The position numbers and the translations under genes are program-made. Positions 9,235-17,685 of a stretch of DNA of 64,000 bases are shown here, piece after piece (positions within the stretch are counted from its first letter, which is position 1; each line of letters opens with the position of its first letter). The stretch is taken from contig NZ_CANMTQ010000015.1 in NCBI RefSeq assembly GCF_947500835.1, forward strand, positions 33,357 to 97,356. Reading direction: 5' to 3'. This stretch comes from an uncultured Halomonas sp. (GTDB taxonomy: Bacteria > Pseudomonadota > Gammaproteobacteria > Pseudomonadales > Halomonadaceae). The notes under the pieces were generated by a model. That model saw only the letters and a list, made by a program, of their open reading frames with translations, made no database searches and was not told where the DNA came from.

Positions 9235-9384
9235 TGAGTCGTTCCAAGTGTCAGAAGTGTCGTGTGCCACGCTGCGCGCGGACGCGCTTAGTTTACTGGC
9301 AGTAGGGAATGAATGCACGTCGACCAATGGAGATATCACTCGAGTCGAAAATCGATTGACGCCAAGCCGCAAGCATTAATTCGA

Positions 9385-9403
9385 CGTTACAATCGTTGTA
9401 ACG
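9385..9403. promoter_or_regulatory. 19-bp palindrome between fabA and the GGDEF-EAL gene
   Basis: CGTTACAA and TTGTAACG flank a three-base centre (TCG) as a perfect 8-bp inverted repeat. It lies about 150 bases upstream of fabA and about 80 upstream of the divergent gene. Its size and symmetry fit a dimeric TetR- or GntR-type repressor; fabA is controlled by such regulators in other gammaproteobacteria (FabR, FadR, DesT), but the half-site is not an obvious match to their published operators. Confidence 0.5.
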
Positions 9404-9479
9404 CCTGCTCTTGCGCCCGAGTAAGACTGCAAGGCATGATGCCCGCTCAGTCCGCAACCTAGTATTATAATGAAAAATT

Positions 9480-11300
9480 ATGTGGCCTCCTTTTTCTCTT
9501 AACCGCCCACTGGTCTGGCTAGGCATCATCGCCCTGGGGGTGTTGCCGTTGTTGCCTCTCATGACACTGCGACTGGTAGCGCTGGCGGTCGTGATCCTGG
9601 CGCTTTTGTATGTGATGGGAAAGATACGCCAGGAGCACCGTTGCCGTCGACTGAGCGAAAAAGCACTAGAACTCTCTGAAGATGGCGTCATGATCTGCGA
9701 TGCCGACAATCGTATCATCAGCGTCAATGCCGCCTTCACTCGCATCACTGGCTTCCAGCATCAGGAAGTCATGGGTTCCAATCCCTCATTATTGTCTTCG
9801 GGCCGTCATGACAAGGGGTTTTACGAGCGCTATTGGCACGCCCTCGACACCACCGGTCGCTGGGAAGGTGAAATATGGAACCAGCGCAAGCGCGGTGAGC
9901 AGTATCCTGAATGGCTGCGGGTCCAGGCCTATCCGAATCGACGTGGCCGCGCTGAATACTACATTGCGCTGTTTACCGATATTTCCAAGCACAAGGCGCG
10001 AGAACAGGATCTCAAGCGTGTTGGCTTCGAGGACCCCTTGACCGGCCTGCCCAATCGACGGCGGCTACACGATATTCTTACGTCGCGGTTGCAGCATTTA
10101 CGCGCCGGCGAAGGACTTGATCTGGCGCTTATCGATATCGATGGTTTCAAGTCGGTCAACGATGGACTCGGGGTCGATGGCGGGGATCGGCTGTTGGCGC
10201 GCTTCGGCCAGCGGTTGTCCGCCGTGGCTGCTCAAGCGACGGTGGGACGTCTTGGAGGGGATGAGTTCATGCTGATTCGCACCACGACCTTTGACGATCA
10301 CGAGAAATGGATTGCCGGCCTGCGCGAGCATCTTAGTGAGCCCTTCGAGTATAACAGTCACTCCTTGCGACTTGGCTTTTCCATTGGCAGCTGCCGAGTG
10401 CCGGAAGATGGCAATGATCCAGGGCTCTTGTTTCAACGTCTCGAATCAGCGCTTTACAGCGCCAAACATCATGGTCGTAGCCATGATCAACGTTTCCAGC
10501 CTTCTCTTGAAGTCAAGGGAGACCGGCAGTTGACGCTGGTCAACGATCTGCGTCGCGCTCTGATTCAGGGCAATCAGCTGGAGCTTCATTATCAGACGCA
10601 ACACCGGCTTGCAGATGATTCTCTGGTGGGAATGGAGGCGTTATTACGCTGGCGTCATCCTGAGCATGGCATGATATCGCCTGTCGACTTTATCCCCTTG
10701 GCGGAGCGTCAAGGCTTGATGAACGCCGTGGGGAGTTGGGTTATCGAGCAGGCCGTGGCACAACAGGCCAAATGGCTTGTAAGAAACGATACCTGCGTAC
10801 CCATATGGATCAATATTTCGGTGTTGCAATTGATTCAGGGAGATCTTGAGTCGCGTATCGCTGCCTCCTTGGCCCAGCATGGAGTGCCTGCTCGATTGAT
10901 AGGGCTCGAATTGACTGAATCGGTGCTGCTGGACGAGCGTGCCGGCGATATCTCACCGCGACTCAATGCACTGCGTGACAGTGGTCATCTCATCGCTATC
11001 GATGATTTCGGGACCGGTTACTCCTCATTGGCCTATCTCAAGCACCTGCCGGTGGATAAGCTCAAACTGGATCGCATGTTCATTCGCGCCTTGCCCGAGG
11101 ACTCCGGCGACGCCGCCATCGTCAAAGCCGTGCTGGCAATGGCTCGCGGGTTGAAGTTGGAAGTCATCGCCGAAGGCGTGGAAACCTTGGCTCAGCGCGA
11201 TCATTTGACGACGGAAGGGTGCCAGCTTTGTCAGGGCTTCTTGTTTTCGAACCCGGAAACGGCAAGCGATATCGAGGCCCGCTATCCCATTAGCCCATGA
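9480..11300 (+). CDS. Membrane PAS-GGDEF-EAL cyclic-di-GMP enzyme
   Basis: A 606-residue signalling protein with two membrane helices (about residues 10–45), a PAS domain (about 60–180; SEDGVMICDADNRIISVN, with a PAC-like WEGEIWNQRKRGE), a GGDEF domain (about 185–340) with intact GGDEF at residue 259, and an EAL domain (about 355–600). The EAL residues are all present: EALLRW (near 385), the Asn in NISV, Glu in LELTES, DDFGTGYSSL, KLDRMF, EVIAEGVET and QGFLFS. It should therefore be able to degrade c-di-GMP; the GGDEF half may be a cyclase or a GTP-sensing partner. The ATG at 9480 has no clear ribosome-binding site, and a TATAAT lies only 8 bases upstream. Its target process is not visible; pilus genes occur elsewhere in the window. 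Confidence 0.93.
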   Translation: MWPPFSLNRPLVWLGIIALGVLPLLPLMTLRLVALAVVILALLYVMGKIRQEHRCRRLSEKALELSEDGVMICDADNRIISVNAAFTRITGFQHQEVMGSNPSLLSSGRHDKGFYERYWHALDTTGRWEGEIWNQRKRGEQYPEWLRVQAYPNRRGRAEYYIALFTDISKHKAREQDLKRVGFEDPLTGLPNRRRLHDILTSRLQHLRAGEGLDLALIDIDGFKSVNDGLGVDGGDRLLARFGQRLSAVAAQATVGRLGGDEFMLIRTTTFDDHEKWIAGLREHLSEPFEYNSHSLRLGFSIGSCRVPEDGNDPGLLFQRLESALYSAKHHGRSHDQRFQPSLEVKGDRQLTLVNDLRRALIQGNQLELHYQTQHRLADDSLVGMEALLRWRHPEHGMISPVDFIPLAERQGLMNAVGSWVIEQAVAQQAKWLVRNDTCVPIWINISVLQLIQGDLESRIAASLAQHGVPARLIGLELTESVLLDERAGDISPRLNALRDSGHLIAIDDFGTGYSSLAYLKHLPVDKLKLDRMFIRALPEDSGDAAIVKAVLAMARGLKLEVIAEGVETLAQRDHLTTEGCQLCQGFLFSNPETASDIEARYPISP

Positions 11301-11310
11301 TCCGCAAAAT

Positions 11311-11796
11311 TTAAACTCGATGCTTCAAGCGATGACATAGCCATAGGCACAGCAGTGCCCAGATCACTGCTTGGGCGGGCAGTAGCCAAGGGGCCAGCGT
11401 GATTTCGGCGAGTTCAGCGCCGCCTAAGTAGGACAGAGGGCCGCTGATGGCGCCACACAGCATGGCGAGTACCGGATAGCGCCAGAGCCAGGTCAAGGAG
11501 TGCAGCAATAGCGTTGCAAACAGTGGCCATAAAGCCCACAGCCAAGGTGGTAGGGGTAATGGCCACCAGTGCGGGTTTGCGAACGTGAAGCCGCCTATCA
11601 GGGTCAAGCCGCCATCAACGATCAAACCCAGCAGGGCAAATCCCACTATCCAGCGCCATTCCCCAGGATACGCCAACCAGATTAAATGTACTGCAATGAT
11701 CACGCTGACGACCAAGCCTCCGATCAATGAGCCTCCTAATACGCAGGCAAGCCAGCCAACCTCGAAGGCGATCAGATTGAACAGCGTAAGTAGCAT
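11311..11796 (-). CDS. DUF2878 family integral membrane protein
   Basis: A 161-residue, very hydrophobic protein with about five predicted membrane helices and many Trp, Leu and Pro residues (PHWWPLPLPPWLWALWP). It resembles the DUF2878 family, which is repeatedly found next to cfa-like methyltransferases, DUF1365 and FAD amine oxidases. The biochemical function is unknown. The ATG at 11796 lies 7 bases after the cfa stop with an AGG-rich spacer; an ATG at 11817 would overlap cfa. It is the last gene of the five-gene minus-strand operon that begins at 15987. Its position implies a role with the lipid-modifying enzymes upstream, which is inference from neighbourhood only. Confidence 0.72.
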   Translation of the reverse strand: MLLTLFNLIAFEVGWLACVLGGSLIGGLVVSVIIAVHLIWLAYPGEWRWIVGFALLGLIVDGGLTLIGGFTFANPHWWPLPLPPWLWALWPLFATLLLHSLTWLWRYPVLAMLCGAISGPLSYLGGAELAEITLAPWLLPAQAVIWALLCLWLCHRLKHRV

Positions 11797-11803
11797 CCTG
11801 GCC

Positions 11804-13072
11804 TTACACTGCGCCAATCAAGGTCGTGGGCCGGGCACCAGGCTTGGCCAGCAGCAGATGACAGGTACCGATCGAGCGCTCGAGAAATCCCCCTTCGCAG
11901 TAGCATAGATAATAGCGCCACATGCGAATGAAGCGTTCGTCATAACCCAGGCGACGGACTCGTTCCAGATTTGCCTCGAAGCGTTTCCGCCATTCTTGCA
12001 GCGTGCGGGCATAGTGCAGACCGATCTCATCGAGAGACAATACGTTGAGCGACGTCTTGCGCGCGACATTATTCAAGATGGCGGTATGGGAGGGCAGAAA
12101 GCCGCCGGGAAAGATATAGCGTTTGATGAAGTCCATCTCGCGCTTGGCCGCCTCGAAACGCTGATCGCGAATGGTGATCGCCTGCAGCACCGCCATCCCA
12201 TCGTTCGTCAGCAGACGATCTAGCGTGGCCAGGTAGGTGCCAAGATACTGATGCCCAACGGCTTCGACCATCTCCACGGAGATCAATCGATCGTAACGAC
12301 CCTCGAGTTCACGATAGTCCTGTTTGAGCAACGTGATGCGCTCATCAAGCCCCTCTTCCTTGATGCGTCTTGCCGTGTGAGTGTATTGCGCTTCCGAGAT
12401 GGTGGTGGTGGTCACCCGGCAGCCCCGGGTCTTGGCAGCATGGATTGCCAGACCGCCCCAACCGGTGCCAATTTCGAGCAGATGGTGCTCAGGACGAACG
12501 TCGAGCTTGTCGAGCAGGCGTTCGAGCTTATAGGTCGACGCCTCCTCAAGGCTCGCATCGCGGCGAGGAAAGACAGCGCTGGAGTACAGCCAGTGCTCAC
12601 TGTCGAGAAAGGTGGCGAACAGGTCGTTGCCAATATCGTAATGAGCGCCGATATTGCGCTTCGAGCCACGCTGAGTATTGCGCTGTAGAGTATAGAGAGC
12701 CGTCAGCAGCCAGCGTCCTAAGCGCGCACTGCCGTTCTCCACCTCGCCATTGACTTGCTCCATGTTGGCGGCAAACAGCCGTGTCAGCGTCACCAGATCA
12801 TCGGCTTCCCAGTCGCCCTCTATATAGGCCTCTGCCGCACCTACCGTGCCACCCAAGGCAAGCCGTCGCCAGGCACGCTCCTGATTCACGATCACACATA
12901 CCTGCAAAGGACCGCCCTGGCCCAGACAAGAGCTCTGATCGCCCTCGATCAGGGTGATATTGCCCCCTTGCAGTCGTTCGAGTTGCGCGAAAAGCCGCGG
13001 CCTAAGCCAGCGCGCCAGGCGATCGCCGGAGGTCGATGGCTCGCGGGAAGTGGCAGAGGGAAAGGTGGTCAT
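11804..13072 (-). CDS. cfa: Cyclopropane-fatty-acyl-phospholipid synthase-like SAM methyltransferase
   Basis: A 422-residue enzyme of the cyclopropane fatty acid synthase family, which transfers a methylene or methyl group from S-adenosylmethionine to the double bond of phospholipid acyl chains. Seen: the SAM-binding motif LLEIGTGWGGLAIHAA near residue 200, the TISEAQYTHTARR stretch that follows it in this family, the SVEMVEAVGHQYL block and the YIFPGGFLPS motif near residue 320. The length is somewhat above E. coli Cfa (382). The start at 13072 overlaps the DUF1365 stop as ATGA. In such clusters the enzyme may be a methyltransferase for branched or furan fatty acids rather than a true cyclopropane synthase; the sequence alone does not decide. 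Confidence 0.9.
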   Translation of the reverse strand: MTTFPSATSREPSTSGDRLARWLRPRLFAQLERLQGGNITLIEGDQSSCLGQGGPLQVCVIVNQERAWRRLALGGTVGAAEAYIEGDWEADDLVTLTRLFAANMEQVNGEVENGSARLGRWLLTALYTLQRNTQRGSKRNIGAHYDIGNDLFATFLDSEHWLYSSAVFPRRDASLEEASTYKLERLLDKLDVRPEHHLLEIGTGWGGLAIHAAKTRGCRVTTTTISEAQYTHTARRIKEEGLDERITLLKQDYRELEGRYDRLISVEMVEAVGHQYLGTYLATLDRLLTNDGMAVLQAITIRDQRFEAAKREMDFIKRYIFPGGFLPSHTAILNNVARKTSLNVLSLDEIGLHYARTLQEWRKRFEANLERVRRLGYDERFIRMWRYYLCYCEGGFLERSIGTCHLLLAKPGARPTTLIGAV

Positions 13073-13836
13073 GGTGAGATCTCCCTGCGCTTGGGATGGT
13101 CGAAAATCGGCACGCGTTTCAGCCATAGTCGAAATGCTTCAAAGTAGATCCCAGCCAGGGTCTTGATGCTCATCCAAGGCTGGCGGGCCAGGGTAGCCAG
13201 CAGTACAGCGCGCGTTGCCGGCTGCGCTTTCAATGTCAGCGTAGCGTCGAAATGACGCTGCTCGTTCTGCCAGTTTTCCATGTGTAGGTAGAGCTGCTCA
13301 TTCGGAGTGTTGAAGCGCCAGCGATAGTCCATATCCATGGGGTTGAACGGAGAGACATGCATGGATTTGGCAAAGCGAGCCGAGTGACTATGACGCATTG
13401 GGTCGACGGCACAGGCATAGCACTGGCGTTCTCCCCAAGGGGTATTGCTGACTTCGCTCAGCACCGCCTGAAGCCGTTCGCTGCGATCATAGACGTAGTA
13501 AAGCGTGATGGGGTTGAAGACGATGCCGCACAGACGCAGCTGGGTAAGCACAAAGATCGCGCCGTCCGCCCTGGCTGCCAGTGTCTGGCCGAGCTCTTGG
13601 CCCAGGCGTTGCCGCACCGCTTGCTTGAGCGGCAAGTCGTGGGGCGCCAGATAGTCCTCACGGCGAAAGCGTGCCAGGGCACGATGCCGCACGCTGAATC
13701 CCGGCACCTTGTCAAACAGCCGAGGCAGTTCGTCCAGGTCGAGCCAGGCCATCCATAGGCGATAGGAGAACCGATGGCTCGTGGGCACGAAACGCCGATG
13801 CCGCAAGGTGCCCTGGTAGATACGGCTACGCGGCAT
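13069..13836 (-). CDS. DUF1365 domain protein
   Basis: A 255-residue protein recognisable as DUF1365 from SRIYQGTLRHRRFVPTSHRFSYRLWMAWLDLDEL at the start (read in pieces), the central LCGIVFNPITLYYVYD, and the NTPWGERQCYA and HVSPFNPMDMDYRW blocks. The family has no assigned reaction, but it lies almost always between an FAD amine oxidase and a cfa-like gene, as here, and is a candidate lipid oxygenase partner. The ATG at 13836 lies 5 bases after the upstream stop and was chosen because the family begins at this point; the longer open frame (to 13953) is antisense-free but overlaps the FAD gene. The 3' end overlaps cfa by four bases. Confidence 0.85.
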   Translation of the reverse strand: MPRSRIYQGTLRHRRFVPTSHRFSYRLWMAWLDLDELPRLFDKVPGFSVRHRALARFRREDYLAPHDLPLKQAVRQRLGQELGQTLAARADGAIFVLTQLRLCGIVFNPITLYYVYDRSERLQAVLSEVSNTPWGERQCYACAVDPMRHSHSARFAKSMHVSPFNPMDMDYRWRFNTPNEQLYLHMENWQNEQRHFDATLTLKAQPATRAVLLATLARQPWMSIKTLAGIYFEAFRLWLKRVPIFDHPKRREISP

Positions 13837-13841
13837 GGTAA

Positions 13842-15212
13842 TCACGACAGCGATTCCTCTGCTAAGGGGGCGTTTATCTCCCGAACGTCGCCTTCCTGTG
13901 CGTCGTTCCAGCTCTGACAGCCAAGCGCCTGAGCTACCCGCAGTGCACTCCACAACCCGTCCTCATGAAACCCATTGCGCCAGTAGGCGCCACAGTAATG
14001 GGTGCGGCGTTCAAGCGCCGAAATTTCCCCATGCCGTGCCTGAGCCTGTTGCCCTTTGAGAGTGAAGCAAGGATGGGCGTAGCTGAAGCGCTGGATGATC
14101 CGGGCAGGATCGATTGCTGCGCTGTCGTTCAGGGTGACGCAGAAGGTATAGGGCGCCTCGATATGCTGCAGAATGTTCATGGCATAGGTCACGGAAACCC
14201 GTGCCGCATCGCCTCGTCCATCCACGCGATAATTCCAGCTGGCCCAGGCTCGACGACGACGGGGTAAAAGACGCTCGTCCGTATGCAGCACCACCTCGTT
14301 ATCCTGATAGGGCATGGCGCAAAGAATGCTGCGTTCATCGCTGCTGGGATCCGCTAGTAGCGCCAGGGATTGATCCGCATGACAGGCCAGCACCACCTGA
14401 TCGAAGCGCTCCTCGCCCCGAGGCGATCTTAGCGTCACCCCTGTCTCGTCGCGCTGAAGGGAATGAACCGGGCAGTTCAGATGAATGCGCTCGGCATAGG
14501 GCGCTGTCAGGGCCGGAATATAGCTGCGTGATCCGCCGGTCAAGGTATACCACTGAGGGCGATGATCGACAGACAAGAGGCCGTGGTTATGAAAGAAGCG
14601 CAGAAAGAAAAGCGCGGGAAATCCTTTCAGGTCCTCAGGACTTGCCGACCAGATGGCAGCGCCCATGGGCAACAGATAGCGGTCACGAAAGTCCAGGCCA
14701 AAGTGGCCGCGCTCAAGATAGTCGCCCAAGGTGATAGTGGTATCGAGATGCCCGGTTTCCATATCCTGTCGCGCCTGACGATTGAAGCGCAGTATTTCCG
14801 CCAGCATGCGATAGAAACGTGGACGCAACAGATTGCGCCGCTGCGCAAACAAGGTGGCCAGGGTGTGGCCGTTGTACTCGAAATCCTGGCGGGCATCGTG
14901 CACCGAAAAGCTCATTTCCGTAGGCTGGGAGGCCACGTTCAAGTGTGCCATCAGCCCCTGGAAGAGAGGATAGGTCCAGTCGTTGAAGACGATGAATCCG
15001 GTATCCACTGCATACGTCTTGCCATCGAGCAGCACGTCGATGGTAGCGGTATGGCCGCCCAAGCGCGGAGCCGCTTCAAACAGGCTCACCCGATGGCGTT
15101 GAGAGAGCAGGTAGGCGGCACTCATGCCGCTGATGCCGCTCCCCACTACAGCAATGTGCTGACCCGGCGACTGGGCGCCTACTGATGCGGAAGAGTCGTA
15201 TCGTTCAGTCAT
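13842..15212 (-). CDS. FAD-dependent amine-oxidase-type flavoprotein of the lipid cluster
   Basis: A 456-residue flavoprotein related to phytoene-desaturase and amine-oxidase enzymes. The dinucleotide-binding motif VVGSGISGMSAAYLLS is at about residues 22–37, followed by LFEAAPRLGGHTATIDV, where the FAD ribose and the GGH turn bind. The C-terminal part contains CGAYWRNGFHEDGLWSALRVA, the usual second FAD-contact motif. Homologues of this group are usually annotated NAD/FAD-binding protein and sit between an SDR and DUF1365. A role in oxidising or desaturating acyl chains is plausible but not shown. Its ATG at 15212 overlaps the SDR stop by 8 bases, so the two are translationally coupled. Confidence 0.85.
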   Translation of the reverse strand: MTERYDSSASVGAQSPGQHIAVVGSGISGMSAAYLLSQRHRVSLFEAAPRLGGHTATIDVLLDGKTYAVDTGFIVFNDWTYPLFQGLMAHLNVASQPTEMSFSVHDARQDFEYNGHTLATLFAQRRNLLRPRFYRMLAEILRFNRQARQDMETGHLDTTITLGDYLERGHFGLDFRDRYLLPMGAAIWSASPEDLKGFPALFFLRFFHNHGLLSVDHRPQWYTLTGGSRSYIPALTAPYAERIHLNCPVHSLQRDETGVTLRSPRGEERFDQVVLACHADQSLALLADPSSDERSILCAMPYQDNEVVLHTDERLLPRRRRAWASWNYRVDGRGDAARVSVTYAMNILQHIEAPYTFCVTLNDSAAIDPARIIQRFSYAHPCFTLKGQQAQARHGEISALERRTHYCGAYWRNGFHEDGLWSALRVAQALGCQSWNDAQEGDVREINAPLAEESLS

Positions 15213-15987
15213 TGTTTTTACGTATCATGGTGAGGCCGATGCGACGGCGCAGTGTTGGCGGCAGGATGCCCAGTAGCTTGACGCCAGAGGTGAAGCGCTT
15301 GGGAAAGTGGATATCCAATGTACGTTTTTCCAGCCCCTCAATGATGGCTTTTGCCGCAAAGTCACTGCTCACTTGCATGGGCATGGGAAAATCGTTGCGC
15401 TGAGTGAGCGGTGTTTCCACGAAGCCTGGATGAATGATGCTGACATCGATATTTTCCGCGGCCAGATCAAGACGCAGGGACTCGAGGAAATGACTCAAGG
15501 CAGCTTTCGATGCGCCATAGGCCTCGGCTCGGGGCAGCGGAACATAGGCCGAGGCGCTCGATACCGCTGCAAACAGAGGCTGGCTGCCATCGTCGTCTCG
15601 AGCGCGACGTAAAAGCGGTAAGGCGGCGTCGAGAGTGTATATTGCGCCATTGAAATTGGTGGCAAGAACGCGTTCGATCAGATCGACGTCGAAATGGCCC
15701 ACGTCGAGATATTCGCAGGTGCCGGCGTTATGAATCACTAGATCCAAACCAGCGAATTCTTCATCGATCTTTTGTCCGGCAGCCTGTACCGATTGGCGGT
15801 CGCTCAAGTCCAATGGTACCGCCAGGGTGTTTTCATATTCCTTGGCAATCTCGTCAAGCGCTTCTTGGCCTCGTGCGCTCAGTGCCACACGATGCCCCTC
15901 CTTGAGCAGGCGCCGGGCAAGTGCCAGCCCGATACCCGAGGTGGCGCCAATCAACCAGATACGCCGTTTTCCTGTCAACGAAGCCAT
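15205..15987 (-). CDS. Short-chain dehydrogenase/reductase, first gene of the lipid operon
   Basis: A 260-residue classical SDR with the NAD(P)-binding TGxxxGxG motif as GATSGIGLALARRLL (residues about 14–28), NNAG equivalent HNAGTCEYLD, and the catalytic YxxxK as AYGASKAALSHF with the upstream Ser in AAVSSASAYVP. The substrate is unknown. The start at ATG 15987 has AAGGAGA upstream; the open frame continues to 16077 without support. It heads the minus-strand operon SDR–FAD–DUF1365–cfa–DUF2878. A TGTACA/TGTATA element at 16147–16166 lies about 160 bases upstream together with a possible promoter (TTGTAC, 19-base spacer, TACACT). Confidence 0.88.
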   Translation of the reverse strand: MASLTGKRRIWLIGATSGIGLALARRLLKEGHRVALSARGQEALDEIAKEYENTLAVPLDLSDRQSVQAAGQKIDEEFAGLDLVIHNAGTCEYLDVGHFDVDLIERVLATNFNGAIYTLDAALPLLRRARDDDGSQPLFAAVSSASAYVPLPRAEAYGASKAALSHFLESLRLDLAAENIDVSIIHPGFVETPLTQRNDFPMPMQVSSDFAAKAIIEGLEKRTLDIHFPKRFTSGVKLLGILPPTLRRRIGLTMIRKNND

Positions 15988-16146
15988 TCTGTTTGCGTCT
16001 CCTTGAAGGCGAAGAAGCGGACGAATAAACGACACACCGATAGGGTTGAGCTTTTTGTTTAAGACCATGAACATCAAACGAAGTTGAGTGTTCAGTCGAG
16101 AAGCTCACGTCGCGCACAGCATCAGTGTAAACTCCTGATAAGCAGT

Positions 16147-16166
16147 TTGTACAATAACTGTATAAT
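16147..16166. promoter_or_regulatory. MerR-cluster operator, copy A (SDR operon)
   Basis: TTGTACAATAACTGTATAAT contains TGTACA and TGTATA with start points 11 bases apart. It agrees in 16 of 20 positions with the copy at 20257–20276. On the minus strand, TTGTAC can act as a -35 box with TACACT 19 bases further on, a spacing typical of MerR-regulated promoters. It precedes the five-gene lipid operon and is taken to be a binding site of the MerR protein encoded at 17686. Confidence 0.6.
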
Positions 16167-16235
16167 TAATTTAGACAGGCCTGCGGAGTGGTCGCCACAG
16201 GTGTGTACTTGTGCCGATCACGGGTGAGTCAGGTA

Positions 16236-17669
16236 TCAAGCGTCGTTCTTGAGCGCTTTGAAAGCATCCAGAGCTCGGGCACGGGCTGCCTTGTGATCAA
16301 CGATGGGTGCGGGATAATCGACTTCCTTGAGCATATCCTTGGGCGGCGCATGGCGCGCCTTTTCAGGCAGCTTTTCAAGCTCCGGCAGGAATTCGGCGAT
16401 AAACTCGCCCTGGGGGTCAAAGCGTCGAGACTGAGTCGTCGGGTTGAAGATTCGAAAATAGGGTGCCGCATCGGTGCCGGTGGAGGCCGCCCACTGCCAA
16501 CCGCCGTTGTTGGAGGCAAAGTCTCCATCGATCAGATGCTTCATGAAGAACGCCTCGCCGCGACGCCAGTCGATCAACAGATGCTTGCTCAGGAACATGG
16601 CGGTCACCATGCGAAGGCGATTGTGCATCCAGCCACGCTGCAACAGCTGATGCATGGCGGCGTCCACCAGGGGATAGCCGGTGCGTCCTTCGCACCAAGC
16701 GGCAAAGGCCTCATCGTCATCCCGCCAAGCCAGTTTCTCGGTGTAGCGCTGGAAAGGTTTATGCCGACAAATGTCTGGATAACCAAACACGATATGCTGA
16801 TAAAACTCTCGCCAGATGAGCTCGCTGACCCAGCTGGTCAGGCCGTCATCGCCATCTGCGAGACTGCCGCCATTAGCGCTCATCGCTGCCTGCAGGCACT
16901 GCCGATGGGAAATCATGCCCAGGGACAGATAGGCAGACAGCTCGCTGGTACCTCGAATGGCAGGGAAATTGCGCTGATCCTCGTAGCGATGCGCCCGGTA
17001 GTGCAGAAAGCGCTCGAGGCGATCCGCGGCAGCGTCCTGGCCCGCGGGCCAGTGCTTGGTATCCACTGGCTTGCCATCGAGCTTGCTTTCAAGCCTGGAT
17101 AGCGCAGGGATGCGATCGTTGTCGATGCCGAGGCGTTGCTGCGCTTCAGGAGAATCCCGCAGTGCGAGACGCTCAGAATTTATTTCTCGGTGCCAGGCCT
17201 TGGCGAACGGCGTGAAAACGCTGTAGTAGTCGCCTTGACCGGTCAGCAGCTCTCCTGGCGCAAAGGCCACCGCATCGGTATGAGGCTGTACCGCGCGATC
17301 TTTCTGCCTGAAGGCTTTTATTACCGCCTCGTCCCGACGCCACTCGTTGAGCGGATATTCACGATTGAAGTGCAGGCCCCCATCGATGTCGTACTCTTCG
17401 GCAATGTTCAACAGTGCCTCGGGCGCCTCACCGAAGGACTCGATGTCGCGATGCAGCAATGGAATGTTGAGTCCATTCAGATCGTCACCCAGGGCGCGAA
17501 CGCCACGATGCCAGAAGTCGATCTTGTTGATGCCATGATCCTGGGCTTGCCACTGGGGCACGCTGCGAAGAAAGACTGCGATGACGGGTCCGGCCTTGGC
17601 GGCGGTGGCCAAGGCGGTGTTGTCGAGGGTGCGAAGGTCGCTACGAAACCAGACGAGTTGGCGTTGCAT
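16236..17669 (-). CDS. phrB: Class I deoxyribodipyrimidine photolyase
   Basis: Light-driven repair enzyme that splits cyclobutane pyrimidine dimers using FADH- and a folate-type antenna. The 477-residue protein has the N-terminal antenna domain (QLVWFRSDLRTLDNTAL at the start) and a C-terminal FAD domain with family blocks LSAYLSLGMISHRQCLQ, SWVSELIWREFYQHI, RTGYPLVDAAMHQL, GWMHNRLRMVTAMFLSKHLLIDWR and DGDFASNNGGWQWAASTGTDAAPYFR (seen as adjacent stretches). Length matches E. coli PhrB (472). It follows the MerR gene by 16 bases on the same strand, so both should be made from the promoter near 18700. Linkage to a MerR regulator and lipid-modifying genes supports a light-stress regulon. Confidence 0.96.
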   Translation of the reverse strand: MQRQLVWFRSDLRTLDNTALATAAKAGPVIAVFLRSVPQWQAQDHGINKIDFWHRGVRALGDDLNGLNIPLLHRDIESFGEAPEALLNIAEEYDIDGGLHFNREYPLNEWRRDEAVIKAFRQKDRAVQPHTDAVAFAPGELLTGQGDYYSVFTPFAKAWHREINSERLALRDSPEAQQRLGIDNDRIPALSRLESKLDGKPVDTKHWPAGQDAAADRLERFLHYRAHRYEDQRNFPAIRGTSELSAYLSLGMISHRQCLQAAMSANGGSLADGDDGLTSWVSELIWREFYQHIVFGYPDICRHKPFQRYTEKLAWRDDDEAFAAWCEGRTGYPLVDAAMHQLLQRGWMHNRLRMVTAMFLSKHLLIDWRRGEAFFMKHLIDGDFASNNGGWQWAASTGTDAAPYFRIFNPTTQSRRFDPQGEFIAEFLPELEKLPEKARHAPPKDMLKEVDYPAPIVDHKAARARALDAFKALKNDA

Positions 17670-17685
17670 AAAAACGATCGCTCTC

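Noticed and set aside
16188..17102. A 304-codon plus-strand frame opposite phrB
   Set aside because: phrB has all photolyase blocks on the minus strand, so the plus frame is a shadow.
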